Shown piece after piece: positions 19,741-28,456 of a stretch of DNA of 64,000 nt. A program made the position numbers and the translations under genes. A model generated the notes under the pieces. It was not told where the DNA came from. It worked only from the letters and a program-made list of their open reading frames with translations, and did no database searches. This DNA comes from Snodgrassella alvi. Lineage in GTDB: Bacteria; Pseudomonadota; Gammaproteobacteria; Burkholderiales; Neisseriaceae. The DNA lies in contig NZ_CP160328.2 in the NCBI RefSeq assembly GCF_040741455.2, forward strand, positions 248,001 to 312,000, written 5' to 3'. The first letter of the stretch is position 1. Each line of letters starts with the position of its first letter.

Positions 19741-19902
19741 ACCCTACCCCTGTAAAAAAATTTATTTGATTGTTGATAACATAAAGTAAAGATATATTTG
19801 TTGCAAGCTTTTATGCTCGTTTTCAGCAAATAAATTTAGTTTACAGGCTATTGTTATATTGGATCAAAATATACAATTTTCATTTTGGTAATTTTTGAGT
19901 AA

Positions 19903-20511
19903 TACTATTTACGTTACTCTGGAAAAAATGGCCGAGAACGCACCGTATGGGGCACTGGCTTGACAGAATCTATCAATCAGGCAGGAGCAAAAATTGGTGA
20001 CAGCATCAAACTGGAAAGGCAGCGACAGCAAGCGGTTACAATCCAGATTCCTGAACGTGACCAGAATGGCCAGATAATTGGCCAAACTGAAAAACAGGTA
20101 AACCGTAAAACGCCATGCAACTTACGTGAATAACTGGGTAAGTGTTCTGGAAAAAGACCCTACAGATATTCTGCATGCCTGCCGCGATGCTCAGAAAATA
20201 CAGAAATATATCCCCAGCTTTCAGCAACAGCAGCAGATCACTCCTGAAACGGTACAAAATAAACTAACGCCGGAAGAAGAACTGCTAAACTGAGCCAAAG
20301 AAATCTATCTGAGCCAAAACTCCCTACTGTCCAAATTGAGCATCAACACCGCCAGATACGGTTGTATGCGGTCGAAAAAGTGCTGGAAAAGTTACCAGAC
20401 AACCTGAAAGCAGAAGCCTTAACTAATTTCTATAAACAGTAAATCAAAGCAGCAGGCATCAATGTCGAATACCCACAGGACAAAGGTATTTTGAAAGAAT
20501 ATGAACGCTAG
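19903..20511 (+). pseudogene. Degenerate MobA/TraI relaxase C-terminal region (LPD7-like)
   Basis: Translation of 19,906-20,130 gives an LPD7-like segment (YLRYSGKNGRERTVWGTGL, then AGAKIGDSIKLER) that normally lies in the C-terminal half of plasmid relaxases. Reading then moves to another frame (VNNWVSVLEKDP...), meets a TGA near 20,291, moves again (EHQHRQIRLYAVEKVLEK), meets a TAA near 20,440 and ends at TAG 20,509. At least two frameshifts and two internal stops show it is dead. The left edge near 19,900 marks the start of the foreign segment. Confidence 0.7.
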
Positions 20512-20522
20512 GAGAACTGACC

Positions 20523-21044
20523 ATGAGCCACCCTAAAATCTGAGGCTTAACCGAAGATGTAAAGAAAAAACTGAAGGACGTTGCACTGGCTAAACTGGGT
20601 AAGCCCAGTATATCCGGACTGGCCAAGCATCTTTTACTGAAAGAACTGGATAACCCAGCACCTGTTATCCGTAAGAGCGATGATACTGGCAAACAATGCA
20701 AAAAGTACCGGCTGGAATTGCAACTCAACCATCACCAGAACACATATTTACGCACCTCAGCTGAGCAGCAATTGATGACAGCCAACGCTTTGGCCGTGGA
20801 CATCATCAACTATCACATCACAGGCTACCCTGCCCTGTCTAACAGCGAAGTCCAGGCTCTGTATCAGTCCAATTACCAGATGCTGCGAATTGGCCGAAAT
20901 CTTAATCAGATTGCCCGCCATCTGAATGCTGGCGAATCAGGTGGTATTATCACAGACGAAATCCGCCAGCTACGCACCATTATTGACAAACATACAAAAG
21001 TAGTACGGGAAGTGATGCAGGCCAGCAACATGAGGTTTGAATGA
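20523..21044 (+). pseudogene. mobC-like plasmid mobilisation gene with a premature stop
   Basis: A good ribosome site (AGGAG) precedes ATG 20523, but codon 7 is TGA (20,541-20,543); the frame then stays open for over 160 codons to 21,044. The product (GLTEDVKKKLKDVALAKLGKPSISGLAKHLLLKEL, then IGRNLNQIARHLN near the end) matches MobC relaxosome accessory proteins of the MobP type. A TGG to TGA change would explain the stop. Restart further down could make a shortened protein. The end overlaps the relaxase start. Confidence 0.72.
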
Positions 21045-21970
21045 ACAAGTCAGTTGTTGATTGGTTGTTAGCCTATAAAACACGAGCTGACAGAACAAAA
21101 GATTCTGGCGGTTTTTTGCTTGTCCGCAAGAAATCCCCACCACTTAGATCAGGCTACGGTTTGGCCAATTTACGCACAGCTGCTCTGAAACAGCCTGAAG
21201 TGATGGTAAAGATAACACGACGCAAAAGTAATGCCAGTAACGGCCTGAAAGGCATACGCAATTATCTTGATTACATCAGCCGTAACGGTGAGGTAGAGGT
21301 TGAAAATCAGGACGGCGAAAAGCTGAATGGCAAGAAAGCATTGCGTAACCAAACAAAAGACTGGCAAAAACTTGGCATACCAGAAAATGAGAAAAGCTGC
21401 GAAGCACTTAATATTGTGCTTTCAATGCCCGCAGGAATGCCGCCACAGGCCGTAAAGAATGCATCAAGTGAGGAGTTTGCCGCCGAACAGTTTCAAGTCC
21501 ACCAGTACGCATTTGCATTGCATACAGATAGTGAATGCCCTAATGAACCGACTTACCCACATGTCCACCTGTGTGTACTGATGCGTGGTGAGTTTGGCCA
21601 AAGGCTTAATCCCCGTAAAAATGATCTGTTCGAATGGCGGCTGCGATTTGCTGAAAAGATGTACGAACAAGGCGTGCCATGCGCAGCTACTCGTCGCCAG
21701 CACAGAGGAGTAATCATTAAAGAATACAGTACACTTAAAGCCATGCAGAAACGCGGTCATGTTGGACAAGTTCATAAACGCCAGGCACAAGAACTGATTG
21801 AAGCTCTACGGAACAGCAAAAGACCAGATCACCTATTCATGAAAGAGGCGGTTCAAAACCGTGCAGACATTGTAAGCACATATAAACAGATATTAAAAGA
21901 ACTCTACAAGGGCGGTCCTAAAACCGAAGGCAGGCTAATCAGGCCCAGAAAAGATATGATAAAACTCTAA
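21041..21970 (+). CDS. MobP-type relaxase, N-terminal part
   Basis: 309 residues. The nuclease motif PHVHLCVLMRGEFGQRLNPRK (histidines for metal binding) and upstream LNIVLSMPAGMPPQAVKNA fit plasmid relaxases that nick oriT and pilot the strand. Full-length relatives usually have a C-terminal LPD7 or primase region; here the protein stops early, and an LPD7-like fragment lies upstream of mobC instead. It is probably a truncated remnant, although the nuclease core looks intact. Confidence 0.75.
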   Translation: MNKSVVDWLLAYKTRADRTKDSGGFLLVRKKSPPLRSGYGLANLRTAALKQPEVMVKITRRKSNASNGLKGIRNYLDYISRNGEVEVENQDGEKLNGKKALRNQTKDWQKLGIPENEKSCEALNIVLSMPAGMPPQAVKNASSEEFAAEQFQVHQYAFALHTDSECPNEPTYPHVHLCVLMRGEFGQRLNPRKNDLFEWRLRFAEKMYEQGVPCAATRRQHRGVIIKEYSTLKAMQKRGHVGQVHKRQAQELIEALRNSKRPDHLFMKEAVQNRADIVSTYKQILKELYKGGPKTEGRLIRPRKDMIKL

Positions 21971-22230
21971 AATATGTAAATTAAAAGCAAATTCATAGTA
22001 TTGGGCAAAATAATTTTGAGCGTTAACAAATCAAAATGCTTACATATTATTTTTATAATTTACTGTTATATACAAAATTTATTATTTTGATAAATATGCT
22101 ATATAATGATAATTAAATTGTTCATCTTAAATTAAATTTTATAAAGTTGGGATCTTATATACTTGTTTAAGCTCAAACAATTAAGTCTCGAAAACTTGAG
22201 TTTTAAACAGCTAGATTTGAGGAGCTGGGC

Positions 22231-23635
22231 ATGACAATAAATCAAAAATGGTATGAAAAACAGGAATATAAATCAGTAGATGATTTGCAACTTTGGGATA
22301 CCAATCCACGTTTTAACCCATCTAGGAAATTAGAAACACTCAAAGATTGTGTAGAAGAACTGATTAAAGATGATAGTGGCAAAGAAAAATTTATCAATTT
22401 AATTACTTCCATAGCTATAGATGGATTTATAGGTTTAGATCCTATAATTATTTGTCAAAATAATGAAGCAGGATTTACTGTGGCAGAAGGCAATAGACGG
22501 GTTATGGCGCTAAAACTATTACGTAATCCAGAAAACTCGCCCAATAAAATCCGGAAATATGTGGACAAGTTGTCTAAATTAATTAACAAGAGCGAAATCG
22601 AAAAAATAAATGTTTTCTTAGCACCTTCTTTTGATGATGCAATCTGGTATGTAACGAAACGACATACATCAACAAATAATGGCTTAGTCCCATGGGACAG
22701 AATCAGATGAACAAGATGAAGTGTTATATGGAACAAAAATTAAAATATCAACATTAGAAAGGTGGTTTAATCATTCTGAAGTTAAGAAAGCTTGGCACAT
22801 AAATTTTGATGATTACAGATTTAAAATTAATGCCGACATTAATAGCTTTTATATTGCATATGCACATCTTTTAAAATTAATGATTAATAAAAATGAAGGT
22901 TTAGGGTTTATTGTTAATACACGTACAATAGACAGTAACTTGCAAAAAATTTTAAATTTTTTACCTAAAGTAAAACCTCTTCAGGAAAGTGGTACAGGGA
23001 AACCAACTGGTGACGATACTGAAAAACCAATTAGTGGTGATACCGAAAAACCAATTGGTGGTGATACCGAAAAACCAATTGGTGGTGATACCGGAAAACC
23101 AAGTGGTGTCGATACCGGAAAACCAACTGATGGCGATACTAAAATCGATAAACAGGAACTAATTGGAGATCCTAATCGTAAAAGTCTTGCTTATAAAAAA
23201 TATATAATTACAACAGATAACTATAGACTACATGCTATATTTCAGGAACTGAAAAGATTACCAACCCAATCTTATCCGCAATTATCAGCAGCAGGGATTC
23301 GAATCTTTTTAGAGCTTTCTATAAATAACTATTTATCTGCCAAAGATTTACAATCAAATGTAGCACAAGAAAAAAACAAAAGGTTCGACGATGTTACATT
23401 AACAGAGAAACTGAAATATTTAAGTAAGTTAAATCTTGATTCAAAGCAAGCTTCATCAACTTTAAAGAGATTACTCAATTATACTAATGATTATAGTATT
23501 CATACCTTAAATAAATATATTCATGAAAACACAACTGATAAAATCAATCGTGAATTTTTAAATAATTTTTGGGATATACTCATACCTTTATTTGAAGTTT
23601 TAGTGGATATGAGAGAAGAAAAGAAAGAAAGTTAA
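22231..23635 (+). pseudogene. ParB-like N-terminal domain protein, split by a frameshift
   Basis: Frame 1 (22,231-22,710) encodes a ParB/Srx-like domain: a start box YKSVDDLQLWDTNPRF, then GLDPIIICQNNEAGFTVAEGNRRVMALKLL. It ends at TGA just after NNGLVPWDRIR. The other part (22,721-23,635; frame open upstream through SDEQDEV) continues with KISTLERWFNHSEVKKAW, a hydrophilic repeat and a helical C-terminal domain. One base change near 22,700-22,710 would join them into about 465 residues. The stop overlaps the methylase start (TAATG), so the two form a coupled pair. Function unknown; ParB-like domains beside methylases are seen in defence and phage loci. AT-rich. Confidence 0.55.
22990..23140 (+). 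repeat. In-frame 24-bp tandem repeat encoding GDTEKPIG-like octapeptides
   Basis: About six copies of an 8-residue unit (GDTEKPIG, GDTGKPSG and variants) sit in the second half of the ParB-like reading frame. The copies near 23,030-23,095 are almost identical in DNA. It is a probable flexible linker that could gain or lose units by slippage. Confidence 0.8.
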
Positions 23636-24533
23636 TGTTCTTATCTCCTTTAAGATACCCGGGTGGGAAATCAAAATTAACAGCTTATGTCCTTGAAACG
23701 ATCAAACTAAACGGTCTCGAAGGGGCATACTATGCTGAACCTTTTGCTGGCGGTTGTGCTATTGCATGGTATCTATTATTAAATGGACACGCCCAAAAAG
23801 TATATATTAATGATTTGGATCGAGCCATTTATGCTTTTTGGCACAGTGTCCTTAATCGAACGGATGAGCTTTGTGAGCTAATTTTAACAACACCAATTAA
23901 TATTGATGAGTGGTTGCATCAAAGAGAAATATATCGACAAAAACATCACGATTATTTAAAACTTGGATTCGCCACTTTATTTTTGAATCGCACTAATCGG
24001 TCAGGAATCTTAAATGCTGGAGTTATAGGCGGTTTAAAACAATCTGGAAAATATAAGCTTGACTGCCGATTTAATAGAACTGTCTTGATTAAGCAAATCA
24101 GTGCGATAGCTTCTAGAAAAAAAGATATTCATTTAACAAATTTAGACGCAACTGTGTTTATTCAGCAATATGTTCAAAACATCAAGAACCGATTTTTGTA
24201 AACATTGATCCACCATATTATGTAAAAGGTAAAGGGCTTTATCAGAATTTTTTTGAACATGATGATCATTATCATCTGTACGAAAACATAAAACGCTTAA
24301 CAAAACCTTGGATAATTACTTACGATAATACTCCTGCCATTTGTGATATCTATGCTGAATATTTTCCAGAACCATTTAATTTAACTTATTCAGCACAAAT
24401 CAAACGTAAAGGGTCTGAGATAATTATTCACTCACCTGAGCTATTGAAAGCATCATTCAAACCCGATGTTACCTTTAATGAAATCAGGCAATATTATAAA
24501 CAGAAAGAGTACGAAAAATTTAATCAATTATAA
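23635..24533 (+). pseudogene. Dam-family DNA adenine methylase, frameshifted
   Basis: The first part (to 24,201) carries the SAM motif RYPGGKSKL at the start and AEPFAGGCAIAWYL, typical of D12 class methylases. The frame breaks near 24,175-24,180 in a CAAAAC run. The catalytic DPPYY (24,207 on) and the rest (to TAA 24,531) are in the next frame. Joined, the product would be about 298 residues and complete. It is inactive unless the frame is restored by recoding or slippage. It is coupled to the broken ParB-like gene upstream. Confidence 0.78.
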
Positions 24534-24616
24534 AGTAAGACTCACATAACTTTCACCCTGACTAATAAATTCCGTTATTAGTCTATCCAAAAATTCATTA
24601 ATAATAACGAATCGAT

Positions 24617-24668
24617 TACCTTCTTAATCAAGATGACGCTAGTCGATTCGTTTTCTTATTATTTTTTC
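24617..24668 (+). terminator. Hairpin with T-rich tail after the methylase
   Basis: Arms ACGAATCGA and TCGATTCGT, 26 bases apart, are followed by a T-rich stretch. The loop is long, so this is a weak terminator or a structured site. Confidence 0.4.
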
Positions 24669-24799
24669 CCACAAGTTTTCTTATATCACTAAATGCATTT
24701 GAGCAACTTTCAAACCTACAACAAATCACCCTATTTGTTACAGTATCGTTTACTTTTTATATTTGATGTTTAAAAATACACACACCAAGGAAAGGAGAT

Positions 24800-24979
24800 A
24801 TGCTTAGCTCAAAACTTATTAAAATGCTTAAAGAAAACGGGTAGTATGAAGTTGCAGTTAAAGGGAGCCACTACCAATCAAGCATTTAACAAAAAAAAGC
24901 CGAGTTATTATTCCTTACCCCCAAGAAAGATTTACCGTTTGGGACCGTAAAGAATATTCTGAAACAAGCTGGTCTTTAA
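24800..24979 (+). pseudogene. hicA: hicA toxin remnant
   Basis: A good ribosome site (AAAGGAG) precedes ATG 24800. The reading MLSSKLIKMLKENG-stop-YEVAVKGSHYQ has TAG (24,842) where HicA has a conserved Trp. Two frameshifts then connect KHLTKKSRVIIPYP and KKDLPFGTVKNILKQAGL, the HicA double-stranded-RNA-binding-like fold with its GSH motif. The toxin is dead. Confidence 0.82.
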
Positions 24980-25013
24980 TAAGGCTAATCTCAAAATCAA
25001 CTGAAAGGATCAA

Positions 25014-25292
25014 ATGTTTCTATATATCGCAATCCAGAAAGATGGTAACACTGGTTATGGTGTAACCGTGCCAGCCCTACCTGGTTGCTTCTCATATGGT
25101 GACACCCTTGAAGCAGCGATTACCAATACTAAAGAGGCCATCGAACTCCATCTTGAAGGTATTTTTGAAGATGGTGAAGAGCCTGTAATTGAGCAGATAC
25201 CTTTGGATAACCTTATTAATAACTCGGATTATGCCGGAGCACAATGGTTTGGTGTTGAGGTGAATATTGATCATTTAACCCTTACAGCGTAA
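25014..25292 (+). CDS. hicB: HicB-like antitoxin, C-terminally truncated
   Basis: 92 residues. The HicB partial RNase H fold (GYGVTVPALPGCFSYGDTLEAAITNTKEAIELHLE) is intact and ends at IDHLTLTA, after which family members normally carry a DNA-binding helix segment. That segment is missing, so autoregulation is probably lost. It stands 34 bases after the dead hicA; with no toxin to neutralise it is likely a relic. Confidence 0.75.
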   Translation: MFLYIAIQKDGNTGYGVTVPALPGCFSYGDTLEAAITNTKEAIELHLEGIFEDGEEPVIEQIPLDNLINNSDYAGAQWFGVEVNIDHLTLTA

Positions 25293-25293
25293 G

Positions 25294-25431
25294 CTGAATC
25301 TGGCAAACCGCCCCGCTTTACCGGTGATTGCCTATCCCGCGCGCGTTTATTTTAAAAACCGTTTCTTTATTGAAAAACTCTTTGATTTTCAGGGTGCATA
25401 TGCTGAAAATAACATTATTGAAATGATATAG
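25294..25431 (+). other. Unidentified residual reading frame between hicB and int
   Basis: A 45-codon open stretch (containing NRPALPVIAYPARVYFKN and LFDFQGAYAEN) with no start of its own directly follows hicB and ends at TAG 25,429. It reads like the C-terminus of a different protein joined here by deletion. I do not recognise it. The rest of the gap up to 25,500 is AT-rich with nothing clear. Confidence 0.35.
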
Positions 25432-25501
25432 AAAATTTATCGAATATTTATAGAATAAATATTTAAAATTTCTTTAGCTTCTCAAGGCTAGAGGATGATT
25501 T

Positions 25502-26150
25502 GAATTACTTGCTTTACAAGGAGAAATTACACGTTTTGATAAAATACAGGAACTTAAACACCGAGTGAAATGGTTGTGGCCAAAGGATGCCAGAAAATTA
25601 TTAAGTTGTTTAATACCTTAATATGGCAGACATGGCAGAATATGATTTGGGAACTGGTCTTAGGCAGGCAAATGTTTTCGATTTAAGATGGAAACAAATA
25701 GCCTTCCAGAGGCGCACATGTGAATATTATCCAGAGAATATGAAGTCAGGTAAGCCATTGGTGATACCATTAAATGATACAGCTATCAATGTTCTGGCCA
25801 GACCACTGGGAAAGCATGAGAAATATGTTTTTTTGCATTCGCGCAATCAACCGGTTAAGTCTTTAAATTACAAGCTATGGAAAAAAGCTCTGGATAAAGC
25901 CGGAATTGAGAAAGACTTTCATTGGCATGATTTACGCCATACTTGGGCTAGCTGGTTAGTACAGAATGGAGAATCACTGTATGTCTTAAAAGAAATGGGA
26001 GGCTGGCAATCTTTGGAGATGGTACAAAAGTATGCGCATTTGGCTCCAGATCATTTAGTTAAACATGCAATGAAGATTGATAATATTATGACAAGCGATT
26101 GTCACAATTTGTCACAGCAAATAAATCAGAGGAGGAAGTTATTACAGTAG
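25502..26150 (+). pseudogene. Tyrosine integrase remnant
   Basis: Bases 25,502-25,621 encode part of the core-binding domain (ITRFDKIQELKHRVKWLWPKDARKLLSCLIP). After a frameshift the catalytic domain follows (25,623-26,150): first Arg in ATGLRQANV-type GLRQANVFDLRW, then HWHDLRHTWASWLVQNG and the YAHLAPDHL tyrosine box. The true N-terminus is absent. It lies 39 bases from a tRNA-Lys 3' fragment, the normal place for a tRNA-targeting integrase. The catalytic half looks intact but the gene cannot make a full enzyme. Confidence 0.82.
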
Positions 26151-26188
26151 AGATGATGCGTAAGATGTTGAAAGAAATGGAAGATAAA

Positions 26189-26243
26189 TGGTGGGTCGTC
26201 AGGGGATCGAACCCTGGACAAATGGATTAAGAGTCCGATGAGC
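26189..26243 (-). other. tRNA-Lys(CTT) 3' fragment, probable attachment core (att)
   Basis: Read on the minus strand it gives the anticodon arm (ATCGGACTCTTAATCC, anticodon CTT), the T-arm with GGTTCGATCC, the acceptor strand GACGACCC and an encoded ACCA end. The 5' half of a tRNA is absent, because the sequence beyond 26,243 does not continue into a D-arm. Such 3' fragments are left when an element integrates in a tRNA gene. Given the orientation, the intact tRNA-Lys should lie at higher coordinates, beyond the prophage. Confidence 0.8.
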
Positions 26244-26573
26244 ATTATTACAAGTTATTGTTTTTAAACAAATGAACCGCCTGCAAACTTAGTTCATTTG
26301 ACTTGTTTTGATGTGGTTTTGTCTTAAATTTGGCAAAATCTATTGGCATTAATTTTTTGATTTCTACAACTTAACCGTAGTTTTTTTTTTTCAAGAAAAC
26401 GGCATTGACTATTGTTAAGCTGTAGTTATCGTTTATACGTTTATCATTTTATTCGTGATTGAACTCAGTTGTTGCGATCTCCCCAACAACTGAATTTCTA
26501 CCCCATACAATTTAAGCTCAAAATATTTCAACCGTTGTGAAGATCACCACGGTTGATTCTTTAGTTACAAGCT
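26244..26573. repeat. Non-coding prophage left end with two 27-bp palindromes
   Basis: No gene is seen. Two imperfect palindromes stand at 26,466-26,492 (arms CAGTTGTTG/CAACAACTG) and 26,529-26,555 (arms CAACCGTTG/CACGGTTG). Inverted copies of both lie at 51,243-51,308. Neither has a T-run, so simple terminators are unlikely; protein-binding sites or an mRNA 3' structure are possible. Confidence 0.7.
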
Positions 26574-26834
26574 TTACTGAATAGCTTTTACCAGTGCGCT
26601 ATGCCGTCGTGCACATTCATTATACTTCTCTACCACCCCAACTGCCCACGGGAGAATGTCGGCGCCTGTAGAACCATTTAACGGGCTTAATGCAGGGCAT
26701 GGCTCGGTAAGGTTGGCCGGAACATTAACGGCTGCTAATGGCTTCGTTGACGAGGCGCACCCCTGAAGAATCCAGACAGACATTAGTGTACACAGGCACC
26801 CTAATAATTTTTGTGACTTGCACTTGTCGTTCAT
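26574..26834 (-). CDS. Rz1-like spanin outer-membrane lipoprotein
   Basis: 86 residues with a signal ending in a lipobox (LQGC) and a Pro-rich mature part (VNVPANLTEPCPALSP). It starts inside the Rz gene in another frame, the classic nested Rz/Rz1 layout. Together with Rz it would fuse inner and outer membranes in the last step of lysis. It is the last gene of the leftward late operon. Confidence 0.8.
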   Translation of the reverse strand: MNDKCKSQKLLGCLCTLMSVWILQGCASSTKPLAAVNVPANLTEPCPALSPLNGSTGADILPWAVGVVEKYNECARRHSALVKAIQ

Positions 26835-27060
26835 CTCGCTTTACCTCGTTTTCTGCTTTCTGTTTCTCGTAATTTTGACTGGCCTGTTTGGATGCTTCCT
26901 GCTGTTTGGCCAAAGCCACTTGATATTGCCTTTGCGTTTCGTCTTTCCCTTTGTGGTAGCCGTTCTCATATTGCTTGTGGCCATAGCTAAGCATGATGAA
27001 TAGAAACATTAAGGCCGCCAGCAACCACGCGCCAGCGGCCAAGTAATTCACGTTCTTCAT
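26725..27060 (-). CDS. Rz-like inner-membrane spanin
   Basis: 111 residues. An N-terminal membrane anchor (about 8-26) is followed by a charged coiled coil (GKDETQRQYQVALAKQQEASKQ). Downstream of the endolysin and overlapping Rz1 out of frame, it fits the i-spanin role. The assignment rests on architecture and place. Confidence 0.78.
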   Translation of the reverse strand: MKNVNYLAAGAWLLAALMFLFIMLSYGHKQYENGYHKGKDETQRQYQVALAKQQEASKQASQNYEKQKAENEVKRDERQVQVTKIIRVPVYTNVCLDSSGVRLVNEAISSR

Positions 27061-27062
27061 GG

Positions 27063-27494
27063 CTACACCTCAAAATGTGGGTAATCTTTGGTTTTCTGCC
27101 AATCCCCGCCCCAATTAATGGAGACATTTAGTTCCTTGGCGGCTTGCTTCATGGCTTCGGCGATTAAACGGAATTTGGCCAAATCGTTCCAGTCTACCGG
27201 ATAAGGTACCAAATCTACGGCGCGCCCTTGGGAATGCTTACTCGCAAAAGGATTATTTAGCCACGTAACTTTACTGATGCTGGGTTGTGCGTATTTCGCC
27301 GGCACACCTTTCTGTGTACATTGCTGGGCAGTTCTACCCTTGCCATAGTTAATGCAACATTGCTCACGGGAGCGCAATCCCTCCGTTACCATGAAATCTT
27401 GTTTGGCGATTTCAATGGCTCGTTGAACCACCTTTACAAGGTTAGTATTTACGCCCTGAAGATTAGTTAAAGAACGCTTACTTAATTTGTACAT
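27063..27494 (-). CDS. M15-family endolysin (L-alanyl-D-glutamate peptidase type)
   Basis: 143 residues from the ATG at 27494 (ribosome site AAAGGG); a GTG five codons upstream is possible. The zinc-peptidase motifs EGLRSREQ, SKHSQGRAVDLVPY (His and Asp ligands) and DYPHFEV (final His) resemble the T5 endolysin. It cuts the peptide stems of peptidoglycan. No signal peptide is present, so it depends on a holin. Confidence 0.88.
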   Translation of the reverse strand: MYKLSKRSLTNLQGVNTNLVKVVQRAIEIAKQDFMVTEGLRSREQCCINYGKGRTAQQCTQKGVPAKYAQPSISKVTWLNNPFASKHSQGRAVDLVPYPVDWNDLAKFRLIAEAMKQAAKELNVSINWGGDWQKTKDYPHFEV

Positions 27495-27511
27495 ATCAAA
27501 CCCTTTCACAT

Positions 27512-27540
27512 ATAAAAAATGCCAGCTACTTAGCTGGCTT
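27512..27540 (-). terminator. Terminator between holin-like and endolysin genes
   Basis: Stem GCCAGCTA/TAGCTGGC with, on the minus strand, a T-run after it. It would interrupt late transcription unless antiterminated. Confidence 0.75.
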
Positions 27541-27574
27541 TTGATTTTGTAATCTAATCAAATGTACTATCTGT

Positions 27575-27901
27575 TTACTTGTCGTCCTTATCTCCTATTA
27601 TTTTTTCTGCCTTACTACAGACTGCATTGATTAACTTTTGTGCCATCCTTGGCGCGGTGGCCTTGAACGCATCTAATAGCGAAGTGGAGGCCATGCCGGC
27701 AAACACGCCGACGCCAGCAAACAGCCACGGATGATTCTGCGTGAAGTAATATTCGGTAACAGCAGCTGCAAACACCATGCCGATAACAATAAAGGTAAGG
27801 GTTAAAACTATCCCATAGCGTTTGTAATCCGATACCACCAGCGCACCCAGAAAACCGCCCCCAAGGGCGAAACAGTTGGCCAAGGTGAATGCCTCATTCA
27901 T
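27575..27901 (-). CDS. Putative holin
   Basis: 108 residues with about three hydrophobic segments (7-24, 30-50, 59-76) and a charged C-terminal tail (AEKIIGDKDDK), the usual holin profile. It precedes the endolysin and overlaps the preceding membrane-protein gene by one base. By releasing the endolysin it would time lysis. The specific holin family is not recognised. Confidence 0.6.
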   Translation of the reverse strand: MNEAFTLANCFALGGGFLGALVVSDYKRYGIVLTLTFIVIGMVFAAAVTEYYFTQNHPWLFAGVGVFAGMASTSLLDAFKATAPRMAQKLINAVCSKAEKIIGDKDDK

Positions 27902-28389
27902 TATTCACCGCCTTTTTTGTCTTCTACTCGCTGAGTGTGTTTAATAAGATTTCTACCCGCCAGCGCACACACTACGGCCAGTACGGTATAGGTAGTCATA
28001 CCCGTAGACAAAGGCGGATAGGCGGCAATAAATGCCCCTGCAATCAAGAACCAGATTAAGGATGCCCATATCAGCAAGCAGCCTGAAATAATATTGCTGC
28101 GGCTGGATTGAAAAACAGCAGCGCTTAGCTGGCTAACAGATACGATGAACAGGACGGCAACCAGAACGTCAGGGTGCAGGTGCTGAAATTTCTCGTAAAG
28201 GTCTTCCTTTAGCATTTCGTTTCCATGCAAGGCAAAAACCACCGCAAAACCCAACATGACTAACCCGCTGGTAATCTCAATTACGCGTGTACAGGTACCG
28301 AATAAAAAATTTTGAAACCACGCCGGCAGGAACCGAAACTCAACCACCCAGTCCAGTGCCTTATGCAACCATTTAAATGCTTTTTTCAT
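27901..28389 (-). CDS. Phage membrane protein in the lysis cassette
   Basis: 162 residues from the ATG at 28389 (ribosome site GGAG); a longer frame from 28506 overlaps the fibre-assembly gene and seems unlikely. About four membrane helices follow an amphipathic, aromatic-rich N-terminus (WLHKALDWVVEFRFLPAWFQNF). It may be a second holin, an antiholin or an accessory protein. Function inferred from position only. Confidence 0.5.
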   Translation of the reverse strand: MKKAFKWLHKALDWVVEFRFLPAWFQNFLFGTCTRVIEITSGLVMLGFAVVFALHGNEMLKEDLYEKFQHLHPDVLVAVLFIVSVSQLSAAVFQSSRSNIISGCLLIWASLIWFLIAGAFIAAYPPLSTGMTTYTVLAVVCALAGRNLIKHTQRVEDKKGGE

Positions 28390-28456
28390 ATCATGTAAAC
28401 TCCATAAAAATACCGCTTTACGCGGGTGTTTTTTCAAATTTAATTTTGGCCAATAG

